A DNA stretch of 64,000 nt from Qipengyuania atrilutea (GCF_013370205.1 NZ_JABWGV010000002.1:434001-498000), one strand, 5' to 3'. Shown: positions 1 to 9,705, counted from the first letter of the stretch. The notes: a model not told the origin generated them from the sequence alone. Numbers and translations: made by a program.

Positions 1-437
1 TGTTCTTCGGCCGTCTGGCCAACTTCATGAACGGCGAGCTCTACGGCCGGCCGACCGATGTGCCGTGGGCGATGGTGTTCCCGACCGATCCGTTGCAAGT
101 GGGCCGCCATCCCTCGCAGTTGTACCAGGCAGGGCTCGAAGGGCTGCTGCTAATCGTCATCCTGCTGCCGCTGTTCTGGAAAACGCGGGCGCGTTACCGG
201 CCCGGCCTGCTCGTCGGCGTCTTCACCATCGGCGTCGCGGGTGCGCGCTTCGTCAACGAATTCTTCCGCGAGCCCGACGCCTACCTTGCTTACGTAGTGA
301 CCGAAACGGGCCTGTCGCGCGGACAGTGGCTCTCGCTGCCGATGATCGCGGTAGGTATCACCGTCGTGGTGTACGCGCTGATGAAGCCGCCCGTCGTCGG
401 AGCCGGAACGAAGCAGGCCAAATCGGCCGCGGCATGA
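1..437 (+). CDS. lgt: Prolipoprotein diacylglyceryl transferase, C-terminal part (5' end outside window)
   Basis: Lgt moves diacylglycerol from phosphatidylglycerol to the lipobox cysteine of prolipoproteins in the inner membrane. The frame is open from base 3 and reads FFGRLANFMNGELYGR, the Lgt signature, followed by RHPSQLYQAGLEG, another conserved Lgt segment. Three hydrophobic stretches follow (about nt 140-180, 200-240 and 330-385), as expected for the last membrane helices. The gene ends in an alanine-rich tail and its TGA overlaps the ATG of the next gene (ATGA), so the two are probably translationally coupled. Only the 5' part is missing because of the window edge; there is no sign of damage. 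Confidence 0.95.
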   Translation, partial: FFGRLANFMNGELYGRPTDVPWAMVFPTDPLQVGRHPSQLYQAGLEGLLLIVILLPLFWKTRARYRPGLLVGVFTIGVAGARFVNEFFREPDAYLAYVVTETGLSRGQWLSLPMIAVGITVVVYALMKPPVVGAGTKQAKSAAA

Positions 438-1516
438 GCGATCCGGCGCCTGCGCCGGGTGCTCCGCCAAGCGACCTGACGGCGCGGTTCTGCCGCCTGA
501 TCCGGCAATCCGGTCCGATCTCGCTGCTGCATTACTTCGGAGAGAGCAACGCGCACTACTACGCGTCGCGCGATCCGCTGGGCGCGGCAGGTGACTTCAC
601 CACTGCACCCGAAATCAGCCAGATGTTCGGAGAGATGATCGGACTGTGGTGCGCCGATTTCTGGCAGCGTTCAGGATCGCCGGACATTGCCTATGTCGAG
701 CTCGGTCCGGGGCGGGGCACACTCGCGAAGGACGCGCTTCGGGCGATGGCGCGCTTCGGCCTGACGCCGCCGGTGCATTTCGTCGAGGGGTCACCAGCCT
801 TGCGTAAGGTGCAGTCGGGCAGCATCGCCTCGGTGCAGTTCCATGACGACCTCGACAGCCTGCCGAGCGACGTGCCGCTACTCATAATCGCCAACGAGTT
901 CTTCGATGCTTTGCCTATTCGCCAGCTCGTAAAAACCGAGGCGGGCTGGCGCGAGCGAATGGTCGCGCTCGATGCGGACGAACGGTTCGTGTTCGTCGCC
1001 GGCGACAAGCCGATGGATGCCGCAGTCCCGGACGAGATGAAAGCTGCGGCGGAGGGCACGATCGTCGAGGTATGCCCAGGCGCGGCGGCATGGGCGGGCG
1101 GCATTGCCGAGCGGCTGGAAGAGCAGGGCGGCGCGGCGCTGTTCATCGACTACGGCTATTTCGCCGAACGCACCGGGTCGAGCCTGCAGGCGGTGCGGGC
1201 CCATAGGAAGGTCGATCCGCTCGAAGCGCCCGGCACAGCGGACCTGACCGCGCACGTCGCCTTCTCCGCGCTGGAAGCCGCGATGCGTCGTAACGGATCC
1301 GCGCGGGTGCAATCCGGCACGCAAGGAGCGTTTCTCGAGCGGCTCGGGATTACGGCTCGCGCGCAGGCCCTTGCCGCAGCCGATCCTGAGCGCGCGCAGG
1401 CTATCGCAGGCGAGCATCGCCGCCTGCTAGCGCCCGAAGCGATGGGCGAGCTGTTCAAGGTGATGGCAGTTACAGCGAGCGGCGAACGCTGGGCTGAGCC
1501 TGCGGGTTTCGCCTAG
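434..1516 (+). CDS. SAM-dependent methyltransferase, MidA/NDUFAF7 (DUF185) family
   Basis: A 360-residue protein of the family that includes mitochondrial MidA/NDUFAF7, an arginine methyltransferase acting in complex I assembly. In bacteria the target is less clear. Motifs visible: the N-terminal HYYASRDPLGAAGDFTTAPE segment typical of the family, the SAM-binding YVELGPGRGTL at about residues 88-98, and FIDYGY near residue 240. The ATG at 434 overlaps the lgt stop, which fixes the start; longer upstream frames are lgt shadows. The 3' end overlaps the convergent ABC permease gene by four bases. The lgt-midA order is common in Sphingomonadales, from memory. Confidence 0.9.
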   Translation: MSDPAPAPGAPPSDLTARFCRLIRQSGPISLLHYFGESNAHYYASRDPLGAAGDFTTAPEISQMFGEMIGLWCADFWQRSGSPDIAYVELGPGRGTLAKDALRAMARFGLTPPVHFVEGSPALRKVQSGSIASVQFHDDLDSLPSDVPLLIIANEFFDALPIRQLVKTEAGWRERMVALDADERFVFVAGDKPMDAAVPDEMKAAAEGTIVEVCPGAAAWAGGIAERLEEQGGAALFIDYGYFAERTGSSLQAVRAHRKVDPLEAPGTADLTAHVAFSALEAAMRRNGSARVQSGTQGAFLERLGITARAQALAAADPERAQAIAGEHRRLLAPEAMGELFKVMAVTASGERWAEPAGFA

Positions 1517-3060
1517 AGCCCGATCTCTTCCGCCAGCATCCGGGCCGCCTCGCCGGGTGTCTTCTTGTCCTCTTGCCGGTCCACTGCGAGGTTCGCCGCA
1601 CGCATGGCTTCCACGTCAATTGCTCCTATCAATGGGCGCAGCGCTGCGATCAGGCGAGCGTCATCCGCACGGTCCGGCGCGATGAGCAGGATGGCATCGT
1701 AGCTGGGAAAGGCGCCGCGGGGGTCTTCCAGCACCACGAGGCCGTCCGCCGCGATCCGTCCGTCGGAGGTGTAGGCGCTGATGATGTCGGCCTCGCCCGA
1801 ACGCAGCGCATTGTACATGAAAGTCGGGGTAAAGGTCCGCTGCCGCGCGAAGTCGAGCCCGTAGGCCTCCTTCACCGCGAGCCATTCGGGGCGCTCGAAG
1901 AATTCGGGATCGCCGCCGATGACCATTCGCTGGCCCCGCGCCGCGACATCCTCGAGGCTCGTGAACCCGCCAACGTTCGCTTTCTCGCCGTTCATGGCGA
2001 GCGCGTAGGCATTCTCGAACCCGAGCCGCCCTAGCACCAGCGTTCCGCTGGTCTCGCGTTCGTATCCGGCGATGCGGCGGTACATTTCCTCGCGGCCGGG
2101 GTTGTCCGTCCGGCCAAGTTCGTTGGCCCAGATCGTACCGGTGTAGTCGACCACGATGTCGATCGCTCCCGTCGTTACGGCCTCGTGAACGACGGCACTA
2201 CCCAGAGCATCGCGGTAAGCGACTTCGTAGCCGGCGGCTTCGAGCCTCTGCCCGATGAGCCGCGCGAGGATGAACTGTTCGGAGAAGCTCTTCGCTCCGA
2301 TCACGATGCGCTCGTCCTCGTCGCCAGCGATGGCGCTAATGGCAGGTCCCCAGAGCGCAGCGCCGATGCCGAGCGCGACGGCAATCGCGCCGCCGAGCCA
2401 CAGGGTCCGGTTGCGCTTGGCGAAGCCTTTCTCGATGAGGCCGAGCAGCCCGTCGGCAACCAGCGCGAGCCCGGCGCTCGCGATGCAGCCTGCAAGCACA
2501 AGCGCCCAGTTCTGCGTCTGCAACCCCGCGAAGATCGGATCGCCGAGGCTCTTCTGACCGATGGTCGTCGCCAGCGTGGCCGCTCCGATCGTCCATACCG
2601 CTGCCGTGCGGATGCCGCCCATGATGTAAGGCGCGGTCAGCGGTGCCTCGACCAGTCGCAGTCGCTGCCAGTCGCTCATGCCGACCCCGTGCGCAGCCTC
2701 GATGACGCCGGGATCGAGATTGGCCTGCGCCGTCACCGCGTTCCGCAGGATCGGCAGAAGCGCGTAGAGCGCCAGCGCGAGCAGAGCCGGCAGGAACCCG
2801 AGCGTCGGGAGGCCTTCGCCGAATACCGCGCGCAGGCTCAGGAGGATCGGGAAGAACAGGGCCAGCAGTGCGAGTGCGGGTATCGTCTGGACGAGGCTCG
2901 CAAAACCGAGCGTTCCGCGGGCGACGGTCGGGGACCGGCTGGCCCAGACTGCGAGAGGAAGGGCGACTATGATGCCGAGGCCCAGCGCCGCTGCGCATAG
3001 CAGCACATGGGCGGCGAACTCGTCGCCCAGCCCGAGCAGCGCATCGACGATCGCGTTCAT
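1513..3060 (-). CDS. Osmoprotectant (glycine betaine/choline) ABC importer, permease fused to substrate-binding domain
   Basis: A 515-residue two-part protein. Residues 1 to about 230 form a BPD-type permease domain with five or six hydrophobic helices and an EAA-like loop (EAAHGVGMSDWQRLRLVEAPL). Residues about 250-515 form an OpuAC/ProX-type binding domain starting at IVIGAKSFSEQFILARLIG and containing DYTGTIW, as in quaternary-amine binding proteins. Such OpuCB/OpuCC fusions are known in proteobacteria; here the binding domain would sit tethered in the periplasm. The start overlaps the ATPase gene stop by four bases, so the two form one operon. The exact ligand (betaine, choline, carnitine) cannot be told from sequence. 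Confidence 0.88.
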   Translation of the reverse strand: MNAIVDALLGLGDEFAAHVLLCAAALGLGIIVALPLAVWASRSPTVARGTLGFASLVQTIPALALLALFFPILLSLRAVFGEGLPTLGFLPALLALALYALLPILRNAVTAQANLDPGVIEAAHGVGMSDWQRLRLVEAPLTAPYIMGGIRTAAVWTIGAATLATTIGQKSLGDPIFAGLQTQNWALVLAGCIASAGLALVADGLLGLIEKGFAKRNRTLWLGGAIAVALGIGAALWGPAISAIAGDEDERIVIGAKSFSEQFILARLIGQRLEAAGYEVAYRDALGSAVVHEAVTTGAIDIVVDYTGTIWANELGRTDNPGREEMYRRIAGYERETSGTLVLGRLGFENAYALAMNGEKANVGGFTSLEDVAARGQRMVIGGDPEFFERPEWLAVKEAYGLDFARQRTFTPTFMYNALRSGEADIISAYTSDGRIAADGLVVLEDPRGAFPSYDAILLIAPDRADDARLIAALRPLIGAIDVEAMRAANLAVDRQEDKKTPGEAARMLAEEIGL

Positions 3061-3824
3061 TCGCGCACCGCCGACAATCGCTTCGCCTGCTCGCGCGGTA
3101 CGGCGACCATGGCCTGTGCGATTGCACCGCCCCGGCCGGCCAGCAGTGATGCAGGCGTTTCGTCCGCCTCGATGCGCCCCGCGTCCATTACCAGCACCCG
3201 GTCGGCGAGCAGCAAGGCTTCGGCCATGTCGTGCGTCACCATCACGCTCGTCAAGCCGAGCCGCTCGTGCAGCGCGCGCACCCGCCGCCCCAAAGCATCG
3301 CGGGTCAGCGGGTCGAGCGCGCCGAAGGGTTCGTCCATCAGCAGGATTTCCGGCTCGTTCGCGAGCGCGCGGGCAACCCCGATGCGCTGCTGCTGTCCGC
3401 CGGAGAATTCCTGCGGCATCCTTGCCGCCATCTGCGGGTCCAGTTCCACGAGTTCCAGGAGTTCAGCGATCCGCTCTGGCGGAAGGCGGTTACCCGAAAG
3501 CCGCGCGCCGATGCCGATGTTCTGTCCAGCGTCCATGTGCGGGAAAAGCCCGATCTGCTGGAAAACGTAGCCGATCCGCCGGCGCAAAACGGACCGCGGC
3601 ATGTCGCTAGTGTCTTGTCCATGGACGAAGACCTTCCCGCTGTCGGGCTCGACCAGCCGGTTCACGATCTTGAGAAGCGTCGACTTGCCCGATCCTGACG
3701 CGCCGACCAGTGCGGTGAAGCTGCCGCCCGCGACCGCGACCGATACGTCTTCCACGGCCTGCACATCGCCGAAAGTCCGCGAAACACCGCGCCATTCAAG
3801 TGCCGGCGTCGCGCTGTCAGGCAC
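3057..3824 (-). CDS. Osmoprotectant ABC importer, ATP-binding subunit
   Basis: A 255-residue ABC ATPase that would energise the fused permease/binding protein downstream. Walker A GASGSGKST lies at residues 41-49, the Q-loop in GYVFQQIGLFPH, the signature FSGGQQQRIG near 141 and Walker B LLMDEPFGALDP near 161, followed by the switch histidine in VMVTHDM. It matches the ProV/OpuCA class but lacks the C-terminal CBS pair found in many OpuCA proteins, so any ionic-strength sensing would have to be elsewhere. It is the first gene of the two-gene operon; the downstream ATG overlaps its TGA. Confidence 0.88.
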   Translation of the reverse strand: MPDSATPALEWRGVSRTFGDVQAVEDVSVAVAGGSFTALVGASGSGKSTLLKIVNRLVEPDSGKVFVHGQDTSDMPRSVLRRRIGYVFQQIGLFPHMDAGQNIGIGARLSGNRLPPERIAELLELVELDPQMAARMPQEFSGGQQQRIGVARALANEPEILLMDEPFGALDPLTRDALGRRVRALHERLGLTSVMVTHDMAEALLLADRVLVMDAGRIEADETPASLLAGRGGAIAQAMVAVPREQAKRLSAVRE

Positions 3825-3832
3825 GGGGCCGG

Positions 3833-4330
3833 TCAGTTCTCTTCGCCGCCCGCTTCTTCATGGGCTTCGGTGTCCTCATCGGGCGGCGTATATTCGACCT
3901 TTTCGAGTTCGATATTGAAGTCGTCGCCGCGCGACATCGTCACCGTGTCGTCGCGCAGCACGCCGGGGCTCCAGCAATCACCCCGGTCGCTTTCGTTTTC
4001 GGGCGTGAAGCAGATTTCCTCGCCGTCGAAGTTCCAGCCCCCGGTCTGGTAGAAATCGCCGTTGCGGAGGTCGCGGTAGGTTCCGTCCGCATCGAGGTAG
4101 GTGGTGAAGCGCGCTCCGTCCTCGCCGATCGCGCGCCATGCCGTTCCCGAGAACTCGTTCAGCGGTTCCGGGGCGGGTGCACTATCGCCGCTCGCCACGT
4201 CGGCTGCGGTTGTCGGCGCGGTTTCCACGGCGGCGGTCTCTTCGCCTTCCGCGGTTTCGTCGCCTTGCTGCGTGCAGGCTGAAAGTAGCATGGCCGCTGT
4301 GCTGGCGGCGAGAATGGTTCTGGATCCCAT
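3833..4330 (-). CDS. Putative lipoprotein, acidic, unknown function
   Basis: About 165 residues. The N-terminus has a short hydrophobic signal ending in LLSAC, a good lipobox, so it is probably exported and lipid-anchored. A low-complexity linker rich in Ala, Glu and Thr follows, then a compact region with FSGTAWRAIGEDGARFTTYLDADGT split by short strands and ending in an acidic tail. Sphingomonads have many small lipoproteins of this layout, with no known role. I use the ATG at 4330; a TTG three codons upstream is the alternative. It is transcribed toward the ABC genes, with an 8-base gap, so it may share their transcript. Confidence 0.7.
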   Translation of the reverse strand: MGSRTILAASTAAMLLSACTQQGDETAEGEETAAVETAPTTAADVASGDSAPAPEPLNEFSGTAWRAIGEDGARFTTYLDADGTYRDLRNGDFYQTGGWNFDGEEICFTPENESDRGDCWSPGVLRDDTVTMSRGDDFNIELEKVEYTPPDEDTEAHEEAGGEEN

Positions 4331-4390
4331 GGTGCTCAAGCTCGGTCCCGTGCTGCCGTGAAAATCTGCAATACGTAGGCTAGCAATATG

Positions 4391-5938
4391 TCAGCCTGAA
4401 ATCGACTGCGCCGGAAAATCGAGGTCCACCGTGAGACCGTCGGTATCGAAGGTGCGGGTCATTTCCCCGCCGAGCTGGTTCTGCACCGACATGCGCAGCA
4501 GGCGGGAGCCGAAGCCCTCGCGCTCGCTGGACTCGTCCGCTGGCGGTGCAATGCCCGGTTCGCTCCAGCGGATCTTCAGCCTGTCGGCATCGCCGTCCTG
4601 CGCTTCGTTGGTAGCGGACGAAACGTCGATCTGAACGTAGCCGTCCGCGTGCGACAAGGCCCCGTATTTCGCGGAGTTGGTGGCAAGCTCGTGGAAGATC
4701 AGCGCCAGCGGCGTGGCCGCCCGTTCCCCGATCCGCTGCCGCGCGTCGCCGTCGATCCGCAGCTTGTTCTCCCCTTTCGCTCCGTAGGGGGCCAGCATGT
4801 CGGTCAGCAGTTCGTGCAGGCTGTGACCGGCATTTTCGTTGAGCGGATTGACATAATCATGTGCATGACCGAGCGAGCGGATCATCGCGTTGAGGTCGGC
4901 GGCGAATTCCGCCAGCTCGGGGTGCTTGCGCACCCGCATCGAGATGAGGCCCGAAATCACCGCGAAGATGTTCTTGATCCGGTGCGACAATTCACGCGCC
5001 AGAAGCTGGCGGTTTTCGGATTCGCTATGGCTGTCGTGGATATCGGTGATCGTTCCGAACCAGCGGTTTTCCTTCCCGTCCTCGGCATCGGAGGGGAGGA
5101 TACGCACTACGTTCCAGCGCCATTCGCCGCTTCGCGTTTTCAAGCGAAATTCGCTCTCGAACGGTTGCAGCGCCTTGTACGCGGCCTTCCACGCTGCATA
5201 CATGCCCTCGTGCTCGTCCTCGTGGATGAGGGGCAACCAGTCGGTCGCCACTTCGACCTTCACGTCGCCGACGACTTCGCTGAAGCGCTGGTTGAGATAG
5301 TCGATCTTGCCCTCGCGGCTGAGCGAGAAGGCGATATCGGGAATGCTGTCGGCTATCGCCCGCAGGCGCCGCTCCTCGACTTGCAGAATAGCCTGCTGCG
5401 CCAGCGCTTCGCGGCGATGCCGAAGCCGCCGCATTACCGAGGCTGCCATGACGATAAGACCGTTCACTTGCAGTTCGGTCAGGCCTTCGGGGCGCGGCTC
5501 GGTATCGATCACGCACAGCGAACCCAGCGGTGCGCCCTCGTGGCTTATGAGCGGAGCGCCCGCGTAGAACCGGATGTGAGGCTGACCCAAAACCAGCGGA
5601 TTGCCCGTGAACCGTGGGTCCTGCTGCGCATCGGGCACGATCATCGGTTCGGGTTCGAGCATGGCGTGCGCGCAGAACGACGTAGGGCGCGGCGTTTCGG
5701 TTTCTTCCAGCCCCTCGCGAACCAGAAACCGCTGCCGCTCCTTCTCGACCAGGGAGACGAGGCAGATCGGTGCACCGCACACTTTCGCGGTGAACGCGGT
5801 GATCTGACGAAGCTCCGGATCGTTCTCCAGCGCGTCGAGCCCGTACTGCTCAAGAATGGAGAGCCGGTTCGCCTCCTCGCAGTACAGCGCGTCCGGCGCT
5901 TTGCCTGTCGGCCAGGGGAGAAGGTCATCTGCTTGCAT
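4391..5938 (-). CDS. Sensor histidine kinase, HWE family, with GAF and PAS domains
   Basis: About 515 residues without membrane helices, so a soluble sensor. A GAF domain (about 25-175, with FCAHAMLEP and IRFYAGAPL typical of this class) is followed by a PAS domain (about 190-305) and an HWE kinase core. The phosphoacceptor is in LSHRIKNIFAVI near residue 320, the N-box in FHELATNSAKYGALS, and the G-box in EGFGSRLL. HWE kinases in alphaproteobacteria usually feed light, redox or general stress (PhyR/EcfG) pathways; no partner response regulator lies beside it. The ATG at 5938 has AGG at a suitable distance; an upstream in-frame ATG at 5950 is possible. Confidence 0.88.
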   Translation of the reverse strand: MQADDLLPWPTGKAPDALYCEEANRLSILEQYGLDALENDPELRQITAFTAKVCGAPICLVSLVEKERQRFLVREGLEETETPRPTSFCAHAMLEPEPMIVPDAQQDPRFTGNPLVLGQPHIRFYAGAPLISHEGAPLGSLCVIDTEPRPEGLTELQVNGLIVMAASVMRRLRHRREALAQQAILQVEERRLRAIADSIPDIAFSLSREGKIDYLNQRFSEVVGDVKVEVATDWLPLIHEDEHEGMYAAWKAAYKALQPFESEFRLKTRSGEWRWNVVRILPSDAEDGKENRWFGTITDIHDSHSESENRQLLARELSHRIKNIFAVISGLISMRVRKHPELAEFAADLNAMIRSLGHAHDYVNPLNENAGHSLHELLTDMLAPYGAKGENKLRIDGDARQRIGERAATPLALIFHELATNSAKYGALSHADGYVQIDVSSATNEAQDGDADRLKIRWSEPGIAPPADESSEREGFGSRLLRMSVQNQLGGEMTRTFDTDGLTVDLDFPAQSISG

Positions 5939-6074
5939 GATGTGCCTCATTAACGCGGCTCGCCGTCATTACAATTGCCTTACGCCAAGCAAAGCGTGGG
6001 GCACGCCGGTATGCAGTCCCGGGTTTGCGTCGGCCCCGCCTGTTGCTATGCGCCGATGCCATTGAGGAGAGAAC

Positions 6075-7244
6075 ATGCGCGCTACCCCCGAATTCGATTT
6101 CCAGCTCGGCGAAACCGCCCAGATGATCCGCGAGACGACCGGCCGCTTCGCCGACGAGCAGATCGCTCCCTTGGCCGAGAAGGTGGACCGGGAAGACTGG
6201 TTTCCGAAAGAGGAGCTGTGGCCCGCGATGGGCGCGCTCGGCCTGCACGGGATCACGGTAAGCGAGGCGGACGGCGGGCTGGGCCTCGGCTATCTCGAAC
6301 ACGTGATCGCGGTGGAGGAAGTCAGCCGCGCCAGCGCCTCGGTCGGTCTTTCCTACGGCGCGCATTCGAACCTGTGCGTCAACCAGATCGCGCGCTGGGG
6401 AAGCGACGCGCAGAAGGCGAAGTACCTGCCCAAACTCATCAGCGGCGAGCACGTCGGCAGCCTCGCCATGAGCGAGGCGAGCGCGGGTAGCGACGTCGTT
6501 TCGATGAAGATGAAGGCCGAGAAGGTCGACGGCGGCTACGTGCTGAACGGCACGAAGTTCTGGATCACCAATGCGCCTTTCGCCGATACGCTGGTGGTCT
6601 ACGGCAAGACCGATCCGGAAGCGAAGAGCCGCGGCATCACGACCTTCCTAATCGAGAAAGGCTTCGAGGGCTTCTCGATCGGCCAGAAGATCGAGAAGGT
6701 CGGCATGCGCGGCTCCCCGACGAGCGAGATCGTGTTCGACGATTGCTTCGTGCCGCAAGAAAACGTGATGGGCCCGGAAAACGGCGGCGTCGGCGTGCTG
6801 ATGAGCGGTCTCGATTACGAGCGCGTCGTGCTGGCCGGCTTACAGCTCGGCGTGATGCAGGCTTGCCTGGACACGGTCATCCCCTACCTTCGCGAGCGGA
6901 CCCAGTTCGGCAAACCGCTGGGCTCGTTCCAGTTGATGCAGGCGAAGGTGGCGGACATGTATGTCGCGCTGCAATCGGCGCGGGCCTACACCTACGCGGT
7001 TGCCAAAGCGTGCGACGCCGACAAGACCACGCGCTTCGACGCGGCCGGCGCGATCCTGCTGGCGTCGGAGAATGCATTCCGCGTGGCGGCCGAGGCGGTG
7101 CAGGCGCTCGGCGGCGCGGGTTATACGCTCGACTGGCCGGTCGAGCGTTATATGCGCGATGCCAAGCTGCTCGACATCGGCGCGGGCACGAACGAGATCC
7201 GCCGGATGCTGATCGGCCGTGAGCTGATCGGTGCAGCGGGGTGA
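6075..7244 (+). CDS. ivd: Isovaleryl-CoA dehydrogenase
   Basis: An FAD-dependent acyl-CoA dehydrogenase of 389 residues that oxidises isovaleryl-CoA to 3-methylcrotonyl-CoA in leucine breakdown. ACAD motifs are present: LAMSEASAGSDV, the FAD-binding WITNAPFADTLVVY, and the C-terminal GGAGYTLDWPVERYMRDAK region. The putative catalytic Glu lies in GLDYERVVLAG, the position used by isovaleryl-CoA dehydrogenases rather than by short-chain ACADs. A good ribosome site (GAGGAGAG) precedes the ATG. It overlaps the next gene (GTGA), and methylcrotonyl-CoA carboxylase beta follows, which supports the substrate call. Confidence 0.93.
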   Translation: MRATPEFDFQLGETAQMIRETTGRFADEQIAPLAEKVDREDWFPKEELWPAMGALGLHGITVSEADGGLGLGYLEHVIAVEEVSRASASVGLSYGAHSNLCVNQIARWGSDAQKAKYLPKLISGEHVGSLAMSEASAGSDVVSMKMKAEKVDGGYVLNGTKFWITNAPFADTLVVYGKTDPEAKSRGITTFLIEKGFEGFSIGQKIEKVGMRGSPTSEIVFDDCFVPQENVMGPENGGVGVLMSGLDYERVVLAGLQLGVMQACLDTVIPYLRERTQFGKPLGSFQLMQAKVADMYVALQSARAYTYAVAKACDADKTTRFDAAGAILLASENAFRVAAEAVQALGGAGYTLDWPVERYMRDAKLLDIGAGTNEIRRMLIGRELIGAAG

Positions 7245-7537
7245 GCGACACCCTTCTCACCGCATTGCAGTATTACGGGGCGGGCGCCGGGTTGATCGCT
7301 GCGCTGATGGTGTCGCTGAATATCAGCTTCAGGGTCAGCGGCTGGGGCTTCGTGCTTTTCGTTACGAGCTCCATCGCGCTGATCGCCTGGGGCTTTCTCG
7401 GCGAGGACACTGCCGGGATCGCCTGGCAGAACATCGGCCTGCTGATGATTAACATCGTCGGGGTTTATCGCTACCTGATCGCCGCGCCCGACCATCACGG
7501 CCGCGCCTCCAAAGACAGCCAAGAGCCCTCGACATGA
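7241..7537 (+). CDS. Small membrane protein in leucine-degradation operon
   Basis: A 98-residue protein with three hydrophobic segments (about residues 10-28, 33-52 and 58-75) and a polar C-terminal tail. No family is recognised with certainty; it resembles small predicted inner-membrane proteins found in sphingomonad genomes. The GTG start overlaps the ivd stop, and its own stop overlaps the ATG of the carboxylase gene, so it is locked into the operon by translational coupling on both sides. Function unknown; the position alone suggests a role tied to branched-chain acyl-CoA use. Confidence 0.75.
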   Translation: MSDTLLTALQYYGAGAGLIAALMVSLNISFRVSGWGFVLFVTSSIALIAWGFLGEDTAGIAWQNIGLLMINIVGVYRYLIAAPDHHGRASKDSQEPST

Positions 7538-9141
7538 CCGCACCCGTTCTCACCTCCACGCTCGACCGCGAAGCGCCCGATGCCAAGGCCCGCTTCGAGC
7601 ATAACAAATCGCTCGCCCAGGATCTGCGCGACAAGGTGGCCGAAGCCGCACTTGGCGGGCCCGAGCGGCACCGGGAAAAGCATGTTTCTCGCGGCAAGCT
7701 CCTGCCCCGCGAGCGGGTCGAACGCCTGCTCGATCCGGGCAGCCCATTCCTCGAGATCGGGCAACTCGCGGCGAACGGGATGTACGAAGGCGATGTCAAC
7801 GGCGCCTCGATCATCGCCGGGATCGGGCGGGTCAGCGGGCGGCAGGTGATGATCGCCGCCAACGATGCCACTGTGAAGGGCGGCAGCTACTACCCGACGA
7901 CGGTCAAGAAGCACCTGCGGGCGCAGGAAATCGCGCAGGAAAACCGCCTGCCGTGCATCTACCTCGTCGATAGCGGGGGCGCGAACCTGCCTTATCAGGC
8001 TGAGGTATTCCCTGACCGCGACCACTTCGGGCGCATTTTCTTCAATCAGGCGCAGATGTCTTCGCTCGGTATCCCGCAGATCGCCTGCGTCATGGGCAGC
8101 TGCACGGCGGGCGGCGCTTACGTGCCGGCAATGTCCGACGAGACAGTCATCGTCCGCAATCAGGGCACGATCTTCCTCGCCGGCCCGCCGCTGGTGAAGG
8201 CTGCGACGGGTGAGGAGATCAGCGCTGAGGATCTTGGTGGCGGCGACCTGCACGCGAAAAAATCGGGCGTCGTCGACCACCTTGCCGAGAACGACGAACA
8301 CGCGCTTACGATCGTGCGCGACATCGTCAGCCATCTGGGTGCGAATACCGGCGCGGCTGCGGACGTGAAGCTGCGCGATCCGCGCCCGCCGAAGTTCGAC
8401 GCCGACGATCTCTACGCCCTCATTCCCGAAGACGTCCGCGCTCCCTACGACGTTCACGAGGTCATCGCCCGGCTGGTCGACGGCAGCGAGTTCCACGAGT
8501 TCAAGGCTCACTACGGCAACACGCTCGTCTGCGGCTTCGCACACATCTGGGGCATGCCGGTCGCGATCCTCGCGAACAACGGCGTGCTGTTCTCCGAAAG
8601 CGCGCAGAAGGGCGCGCATTTCATCGAACTCTCCTGTCAGCGCCGCATTCCGCTGCTGTTCCTCCAGAACATCAGCGGCTTCATGGTCGGCGGCAAATAC
8701 GAGGCGGAGGGCATCGCCAAGCACGGCGCGAAGCTCGTCACCGCCGTCGCTACGGCGACCGTGCCGAAGATCACCGTGGTCATCGGCGGCAGCTTCGGGG
8801 CGGGTAATTACGGCATGGCGGGACGCGCCTACTCCCCGCGCTTCCTGTTTACCTGGCCCAATGCACGCATTTCGGTGATGGGTGGTGAACAGGCGGCAAG
8901 CGTCCTTGCAACGGTCCACCGTGATGCCGAGAGCTGGTCGAGCGACGAAGCAGAGGCATTCAAGGCGCCCATCCGCCAGAAGTACGAGGACGAGGGCAAT
9001 CCCTACTACGCTACCGCGCGTCTTTGGGATGACGGCGTGATCGATCCGGTGCAGACGCGCGACGTACTCGGCCTCGCATTCGCGGCGACGCTGGAAGCGC
9101 CGATCTCGGAGCGTCCGGCGTTCGGCGTCTTCAGGATGTGA
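7534..9141 (+). CDS. Methylcrotonyl-CoA carboxylase, carboxyltransferase (beta) subunit
   Basis: A 535-residue carboxyltransferase of the biotin-dependent acyl-CoA carboxylase family. It carries [20 protein letters not shown] and [20 protein letters not shown], which mark MCC beta chains and separate them from propionyl-CoA carboxylases. The enzyme turns methylcrotonyl-CoA into 3-methylglutaconyl-CoA, the step after isovaleryl-CoA dehydrogenase. No biotin-carrier alpha subunit, enoyl hydratase or HMG-CoA lyase follows in this window, so the partners must be encoded elsewhere. The stop overlaps the GTG of the next gene. Often named mccB, accD or liuB. Confidence 0.92.
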   Translation: MTAPVLTSTLDREAPDAKARFEHNKSLAQDLRDKVAEAALGGPERHREKHVSRGKLLPRERVERLLDPGSPFLEIGQLAANGMYEGDVNGASIIAGIGRVSGRQVMIAANDATVKGGSYYPTTVKKHLRAQEIAQENRLPCIYLVDSGGANLPYQAEVFPDRDHFGRIFFNQAQMSSLGIPQIACVMGSCTAGGAYVPAMSDETVIVRNQGTIFLAGPPLVKAATGEEISAEDLGGGDLHAKKSGVVDHLAENDEHALTIVRDIVSHLGANTGAAADVKLRDPRPPKFDADDLYALIPEDVRAPYDVHEVIARLVDGSEFHEFKAHYGNTLVCGFAHIWGMPVAILANNGVLFSESAQKGAHFIELSCQRRIPLLFLQNISGFMVGGKYEAEGIAKHGAKLVTAVATATVPKITVVIGGSFGAGNYGMAGRAYSPRFLFTWPNARISVMGGEQAASVLATVHRDAESWSSDEAEAFKAPIRQKYEDEGNPYYATARLWDDGVIDPVQTRDVLGLAFAATLEAPISERPAFGVFRM

Positions 9142-9659
9142 CGGCGACTAAAGCGGGAACGAGACCGGCCCGCCGAAGCCGCCTGCCGGTGCTGATGGCA
9201 GCGGCGATCGTTCTGCACAATCTGGAGGAGTGGTGGACGCTGCCGCTGCTGCCCGAAACGCTGGACGCCCTCTACGCGTTGCTAGGCCTGCCGATCGCTC
9301 AGCCGGAAATCGCGACGATCAGGTGGGCCTTGGCCATATTCGCGGTCGTACCCGCAGGCATTCTACTGATCGCGGCGAGCAAGAATACCCCGCGTGCGGC
9401 GTTCGTCTGCTGCATGATCGCATCGATGTCGGCAGCGAATGCCCTCCTGCCGCATATCGCGCTCTCCCTTGCGTGGGGCGGCTATGTCCCCGGTCTGGTC
9501 ACCGCCGTTTTCGGTACGCTGCCGGTCGGCGCGTTCGTGCTATACGAGGCGCGGCGCTCAGAATGGCTCAGGCCGCGCGGCTGGCTTGGAGCGATCGCGC
9601 TCGGCATCGTCCTGTTGCCGCTGGTGCTGACCGGCTTCTGGGCGCTGGCGCAACTGTGA
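9138..9659 (+). CDS. HXXEE domain membrane protein
   Basis: A 173-residue polytopic protein with four to five hydrophobic helices. It has the defining HNLEE (HxxEE) motif at about residue 27 and a later ANALLPHIA segment, both seen in the HXXEE family, whose function is unknown. The GTG start at 9138 overlaps the stop of the carboxylase gene. In many sphingomonads this place is taken by further leucine-pathway genes; here a membrane protein follows instead. The basic N-terminus suggests a cytoplasmic N-terminal end. Confidence 0.8.
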   Translation: MTATKAGTRPARRSRLPVLMAAAIVLHNLEEWWTLPLLPETLDALYALLGLPIAQPEIATIRWALAIFAVVPAGILLIAASKNTPRAAFVCCMIASMSAANALLPHIALSLAWGGYVPGLVTAVFGTLPVGAFVLYEARRSEWLRPRGWLGAIALGIVLLPLVLTGFWALAQL

Positions 9660-9705
9660 ATGCAGTAAACAACTTCTCGCCTCATCCGGGTGATAGGCTC
9701 CGCCC

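Noticed and set aside
4649-5953. 434-codon + strand frame opposite the histidine kinase
   Set aside because: Antisense shadow; HWE kinase boxes are intact on the - strand.
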